Of a stretch of DNA of 32,796 nt, positions 28,832 to 32,796 are shown one piece after another; the first letter of the stretch is position 1; every line of letters begins with the position of its first letter. Origin of the DNA: Bordetella parapertussis (GTDB taxonomy: Bacteria; Pseudomonadota; Gammaproteobacteria; Burkholderiales; SG8-39); assembly GCA_945885335.1 (NCBI GenBank), contig CAMCYY010000007.1, positions 1 to 32,796 of the forward strand. Direction: 5' to 3'. The notes under the pieces were generated by a model. That model did no database searches and was not told the origin of the DNA. It saw nothing but the letters and a program-made list of their open reading frames with translations. Position numbers and translations under genes: made by a program.

Positions 28832-29643
28832 TTTTTCCCTAACGCATCGCCGAGTTCGCCCGCTCGCGTGTTGGCAGCGCGCACCGCCCGGATGATCGCC
28901 TCCTTCAGTGCCTGCCGGTTCATCTCGGCCAGCGCTGCTTCGGTGGTGCCGCCCTTGGAGGTCACTTTCGCGCGCAGCGTGGCCGGATCGTCAGTGGAAC
29001 CTGCGGCCAGTTTTGCCGCGCCCAGAAAAGTCTCCAGCGCGAGGGTGCGCGCAGCATCTGCATCCAGGCCGAGTTCGACCGCCGCCTGTTCCAGTGCCTC
29101 GATGAAATAGAACACATAGGCCGGGCCGCTGCCCGATACGGCCGTCACCGGATCGAGCAGCTGCTCCGTCTTTACCCAGATCAGTTTGCCCATGGTGGAG
29201 AGCACGCGCTCGGCGTTGCCGGTTTCCATGGCGCTGACAGCGGGGGTGGCATAGGCTGCGGTGATGCCCGCGCCGATCAGCGCCGGGGTGTTCGGCATGC
29301 AGCGGATGAGTTTTGCATGGCCGCCCAGCCAGCGCGACAGGTCGGTGAGGCGTATGCCCGCGGCGATGGTCAGCACCACTTGCTCCGGTTTGAGGCCGGG
29401 CAGGATGGATAGCGCCGCTTCGCGCATCTGCTGCGGTTTGACCGCCATGACGATGAGATCGCCGTAGGGTGCGGTGTCAGGGGCGGCGGCCGAAGCATTG
29501 ACACCGAATTCGCTGGCGAGCTTTGCGCGGGTCTCGGCCATCGGGTCGGCGACCTTGATGTCCGTCGCGTCAAAGCCACCACGGCGCAGCCCGCCAATGA
29601 TGGCCTGCGCCATGTTTCCCCCGCCAATAAATGTGATTTTCAT
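28828..29643 (-). CDS. proC: Pyrroline-5-carboxylate reductase
   Basis: MKITFIGGGNMAQAIIGGL, VMAVKPQQM, IRCMPNTPALIGAGITA, VTAVSGSGPAYVFYFIEAL, VTSKGGTTEAALAEM. Confidence 0.97.
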   Translation of the reverse strand: MKITFIGGGNMAQAIIGGLRRGGFDATDIKVADPMAETRAKLASEFGVNASAAAPDTAPYGDLIVMAVKPQQMREAALSILPGLKPEQVVLTIAAGIRLTDLSRWLGGHAKLIRCMPNTPALIGAGITAAYATPAVSAMETGNAERVLSTMGKLIWVKTEQLLDPVTAVSGSGPAYVFYFIEALEQAAVELGLDADAARTLALETFLGAAKLAAGSTDDPATLRAKVTSKGGTTEAALAEMNRQALKEAIIRAVRAANTRAGELGDALGKN

Positions 29644-29644
29644 G

Positions 29645-29711
29645 AGGTGCGTGCAATCAAAACAAGAGTAGGGGATATACCAGGGGAGATATCCCCTTGT
29701 TAGTAACAGGT
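29645..29711 (-). repeat. Single copy of a hairpin-bearing element related to the hemL-upstream repeat
   Basis: Minus-strand AACAAGGGGATATCTCCCCTGGTATATCCCCTACTCT..TTTTGATT aligns with hemL-locus AACAGGGGGCACGCCCCCTTGTATATCCCCCACTCT..ATTTGATT. Confidence 0.8.
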
Positions 29712-29735
29712 TCGCCGATAAATGCGATTTTCATG
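29712..29735 (-). repeat. Diverged duplicate of the proC start region; its ATG overlaps the yggS stop (ATGA)
   Basis: tcgccgataaatgcgattttcatg (29712-29735) versus ccgccaataaatgtgattttcatg (29621-29644): 21/24 identical; encodes MKIAFIG versus MKITFIG. Confidence 0.9.
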
Positions 29736-30432
29736 CTTTCGTTCTTTCCCCAAAAATCGCCGTACCCACCCGCACCATGGTAGCGCCTTCGGCGATGGCG
29801 GCCTCGAGGTCGGCTGACATGCCCATGGACAGCGTATCGAGAGCGAGGCCCTCGCGGACCAAGGATTCGTTCAATTCACGCAGCGTGGCAAAGCGCTGGC
29901 GCTGCAGATCCATATCCGCGGTCGGTTCCGGAATCGCCATCAGCCCCCGCAGTCTGAGCCGCGGCAGCGCCGCCACCACGCGCGCCAGCGCCGGCACGGC
30001 GGCCGGGGGAACCCCGCTTTTGGTCGCCTCGCCGCTGACGTTCACTTCAATGCAAACATTGAGCGGTCCGCGCGTTTCCGGGCGCTGTTCGGACAGGCGG
30101 CGCGCTATTTTTTCGCGATCGACGGTGTGCACCCAGTCAAAACGTTCAGCAATGGGACGGGTCTTGTTGCTTTGGATTGGCCCGATAAAGTGCCAAATGA
30201 GGGGCAGATCCGCCGTTGCATCGAGCTTTTCCAGCGCTTCCTGCAGATAGTTCTCGCCGAAATCCCGCTGTCCGCCTGCAGCAGCCTCGCGGACTGCCGT
30301 TGCGGGGAAGGTCTTGGACACCGCCACCAGGCCTACTGATTCAGTCGGCCTGCGAACCGCCGCGCATGCATTGGCAACGCGGTCGCGAACCGTCGAAAGC
30401 CTTGCTTGCAAGGTGGTCGGGATTGTTGCCAT
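29731..30432 (-). CDS. yggS: YggS family PLP homeostasis protein (start MATIPTTLQARL at 30432 inferred)
   Basis: VGLVAVSKTFPATAVREAAAGGQRDFGENYLQEALEKL, WHFIGPIQSNKTRPIAERFDWVHTVDREKIARRL, LSMGMSADLEAAIAEGATMVRVGTAIFGER. Confidence 0.96.
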   Translation of the reverse strand: MATIPTTLQARLSTVRDRVANACAAVRRPTESVGLVAVSKTFPATAVREAAAGGQRDFGENYLQEALEKLDATADLPLIWHFIGPIQSNKTRPIAERFDWVHTVDREKIARRLSEQRPETRGPLNVCIEVNVSGEATKSGVPPAAVPALARVVAALPRLRLRGLMAIPEPTADMDLQRQRFATLRELNESLVREGLALDTLSMGMSADLEAAIAEGATMVRVGTAIFGERTKA

Positions 30433-30580
30433 AATCAAGACACAACAAGACGTTAAAGTGAGGCGGGCGTTAGAGTCAGGCACTCAGAAATTCAACGCGG
30501 AACCCGGTACGGGGTCCGGTACCGAGCAGAGGGCACCCGGCACGCTGTGCCCCATCTTCAGGGAAGCGCAACGATTATAT

Positions 30581-31621
30581 ATGGATATCTCCGAACTTCT
30601 GGCCTTCGTTGTCAAGAACAAAGCCTCTGACCTGCACCTGTCCGCAGGCGTGCCGCCCATGATTCGCGTGCACGGCAACATGAAGCGCATCAACCTGCCG
30701 GCTATGGATCACAAGGACGTGCACGGGATGATCTACGACATCATGAACGACGGTCAGCGCAAGTTCTACGAAGAGAACCTTGAGTGCGACTTCTCGTTTG
30801 CGATTCCCGGCCTGGCGCGTTTCCGCGTCAATGCCTTTGTGCAGAACCGCGGCGCGGCCGCGGTGATGCGGACCATTCCGTCCAAGATCCTGTCGCTGGA
30901 AGACCTGAAGGCGCCGAAGATCTTCGAACAGATCGCCGACCAGCCGCGCGGCGTGGTGCTGGTGACCGGGCCGACCGGCTCGGGCAAGTCCACCACGCTG
31001 GCGGCCATGGTGAACCACAAGAACGAAGTCGAGGAAGGCCACATCCTTACCATCGAAGACCCGATCGAGTTTGTTCATGAATCGAAGAAGTGCCTGATCA
31101 ACCAGCGCGAGGTCGGGCCGCATACGCTGTCGTTCAACAACGCATTGCGCTCCGCACTGCGCGAAGACCCGGACGTGATTCTGGTGGGCGAAATGCGCGA
31201 CCTGGAAACCATCCGCCTCGCGCTCTCCGGCGCGGAAACCGGCCACCTGGTGTTCGGCACGCTGCACACCTCGTCCGCCGCCAAGACTATCGACCGTATC
31301 GTTGACGTGTTCCCGGCGGCGGAAAAAGACATGATTCGCGCCATGATCTCGACCTCGCTGAAGGCCATCATTGCGCAGACGCTGCTGCGGACCAAGGATG
31401 GCGCGGGCCGTGTTGCCGCGCACGAAATCATGATCGGCACGCCGGCCATCAACAACCTGATCCGAGAAAACAAGATTGCACAGATGTATTCGGCGATCCA
31501 GACCGGCCAGCAGTTCGGCATGCAGACGCTGGACCAGAACCTGCAGACGCTGGTGCAGCGCAATGTGGTGTCCATGGAGGAGGCGCGCTCCAAGGCGGCG
31601 AACAAGGACAATTTCAAATAA
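30581..31621 (+). CDS. pilT: Type IV pilus twitching motility ATPase PilT
   Basis: MDISELLAFVVKNKASDLHLSAGVPPMIRVHG, Walker A TGPTGSGKSTTLA, AIRMRDLETIRLAL-type motif (GEMRDLETIRLALSGAETGHLVFGTLHTSSA). Confidence 0.98.
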   Translation: MDISELLAFVVKNKASDLHLSAGVPPMIRVHGNMKRINLPAMDHKDVHGMIYDIMNDGQRKFYEENLECDFSFAIPGLARFRVNAFVQNRGAAAVMRTIPSKILSLEDLKAPKIFEQIADQPRGVVLVTGPTGSGKSTTLAAMVNHKNEVEEGHILTIEDPIEFVHESKKCLINQREVGPHTLSFNNALRSALREDPDVILVGEMRDLETIRLALSGAETGHLVFGTLHTSSAAKTIDRIVDVFPAAEKDMIRAMISTSLKAIIAQTLLRTKDGAGRVAAHEIMIGTPAINNLIRENKIAQMYSAIQTGQQFGMQTLDQNLQTLVQRNVVSMEEARSKAANKDNFK

Positions 31622-31694
31622 AGGCGTCAAGTAAAGGCGTCACGTAACACGCAGTCGGTCATCAACGCACTTTTTACAGAACACGAGGCAAACC

Positions 31695-32796
31695 ATGGAA
31701 CGCGAACAGGCTACAAAATTCATGTACGACCTGCTGCGGCTCCTGATCCAGAAAAAGGGATCGGACCTGTTCATCACCGTGGTTTTTCCGCCGGCGATGA
31801 AAGTTGACGGCAAGATGACCCCGGTGTCCAGCCAGCCGCTTACCGCCCAGCACACCGCCGACCTGTCGCGCTCCATCATGAACGACAAGCAGGCAGCCTC
31901 GTTCGAGGCCACCAAGGAGTGCAACTTCGCGATCGCCCCTGGCGGCATCGGGCGCTTTCGCGTCAATGCCTTCGTACAACAGGGCAGCATCGGCCTGGTG
32001 CTGCGGGTGATCACGACCAGCATTCCGAAGTTCGAGGACCTGAATATTCCGCCGGTGCTGAAGGACGTGATCATGACCAAGCGCGGCCTGGTCATCATGG
32101 TGGGTGGGACGGGCTCGGGCAAATCAACCACGCTGGCGGCCATGATCGGCTACCGCAATGAAAACCATTACGGCCACATCATCACGATCGAGGACCCGAT
32201 CGAATACACCCACCCGCACATCAAGAGCCTGATCACGCAGCGCGAAGTGGGCGTGGACACCGACTCCTGGGAAAACGCCCTGCACAACACCCTGCGCCAG
32301 GCACCGGACGTGATCCTGATCGGCGAAATACGCCACAAGGAAACCATGGAACATGCGGTGGCCTTTGCTGAAACTGGCCACCTCGCACTCGGCACGCTGC
32401 ACGCGAACAGCGCCAACCAGGCGCTGGACCGCATCATCAACTTCTTCCCCGAAGAGCGCCGCGCCCAGTTGCTGATGGACTTGTCGCTGAACCTGCGCGC
32501 GCTCGTGGCGCAGCGGCTGATTCCGCTGAAGGAAGGCAAGGGCCGCGCCGCCGCGGTGGAAATCATGCTGAACTCGCCACTGATTGCCGACCTGATCTTC
32601 AAGGGCGACGTGCACGAAATCAAGGAAATCATGAAGAAGTCGCGCGAACTGGGCATGCAGACCTTCGATCAGGCGCTGTTCGACCTGTACGAGGAAGGCC
32701 GCATCGGCTACGAAGATGCGCTGCGCAACGCCGACTCGGTGAACGACCTGCGCCTGAACATCAAGCTCAATAGCAAGAACGCGAAGGACCGCGATT
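31695..32796 (+). CDS. pilU: Type IV pilus ATPase PilU, 3' truncated by window end (absent from the supplied ORF track)
   Basis: MEREQATKFMYDLLRLLIQKKGSDLFITVVFPPAMKVDGKM, GGTGSGKSTTLAAM, GEIRHKETMEHAVAFAETGHLALGTLHANSANQALDRI; immediately downstream of pilT. Confidence 0.97.
   Translation, partial: MEREQATKFMYDLLRLLIQKKGSDLFITVVFPPAMKVDGKMTPVSSQPLTAQHTADLSRSIMNDKQAASFEATKECNFAIAPGGIGRFRVNAFVQQGSIGLVLRVITTSIPKFEDLNIPPVLKDVIMTKRGLVIMVGGTGSGKSTTLAAMIGYRNENHYGHIITIEDPIEYTHPHIKSLITQREVGVDTDSWENALHNTLRQAPDVILIGEIRHKETMEHAVAFAETGHLALGTLHANSANQALDRIINFFPEERRAQLLMDLSLNLRALVAQRLIPLKEGKGRAAAVEIMLNSPLIADLIFKGDVHEIKEIMKKSRELGMQTFDQALFDLYEEGRIGYEDALRNADSVNDLRLNIKLNSKNAKDRD

Overview
GC-rich chromosomal window, most likely betaproteobacterial judging by gene order and protein families, dominated by conserved housekeeping genes. 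In order: RNB-family exoribonuclease C-terminus, TonB, a cysC + sulfotransferase pair (-), aroE, mtgA, methionine-type aminotransferase and UMF1-type MFS transporter (-), mgtE, mscL, a decayed sugE/gdx pseudogene (-), hemL (-), thiE and thiD (-), rubredoxin, the type IV pilus chemosensory cluster pilG-pilH-pilI-pilJ-chpA/pilL, a cold-shock gene, a photolyase (-), yqgE, ruvX, pyrR-pyrB-pyrC', yggU, yggT, proC and yggS (-), then pilT and a truncated pilU. I saw no rRNA, tRNA, CRISPR array or transposase. The most unusual signal is a short GC-hairpin element at two separate loci (hemL and proC). It sits just upstream of the start codon, in the same orientation and with nearly the same spacing. 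At both loci the 5' end of the gene itself is duplicated on the far side of the element, leaving a truncated copy of the start region, then the element, then the intact gene. At proC the truncated copy still overlaps the yggS stop codon (ATGA), so it looks like the ancestral start. Other points of interest: a pilJ open across two frames, a sugE pseudogene, a PAPS-kinase/sulfotransferase module, a dihydroorotase homologue lacking the HxH metal motif, and several dispersed palindromes. All family calls come from reading motifs by eye; no database search was run.
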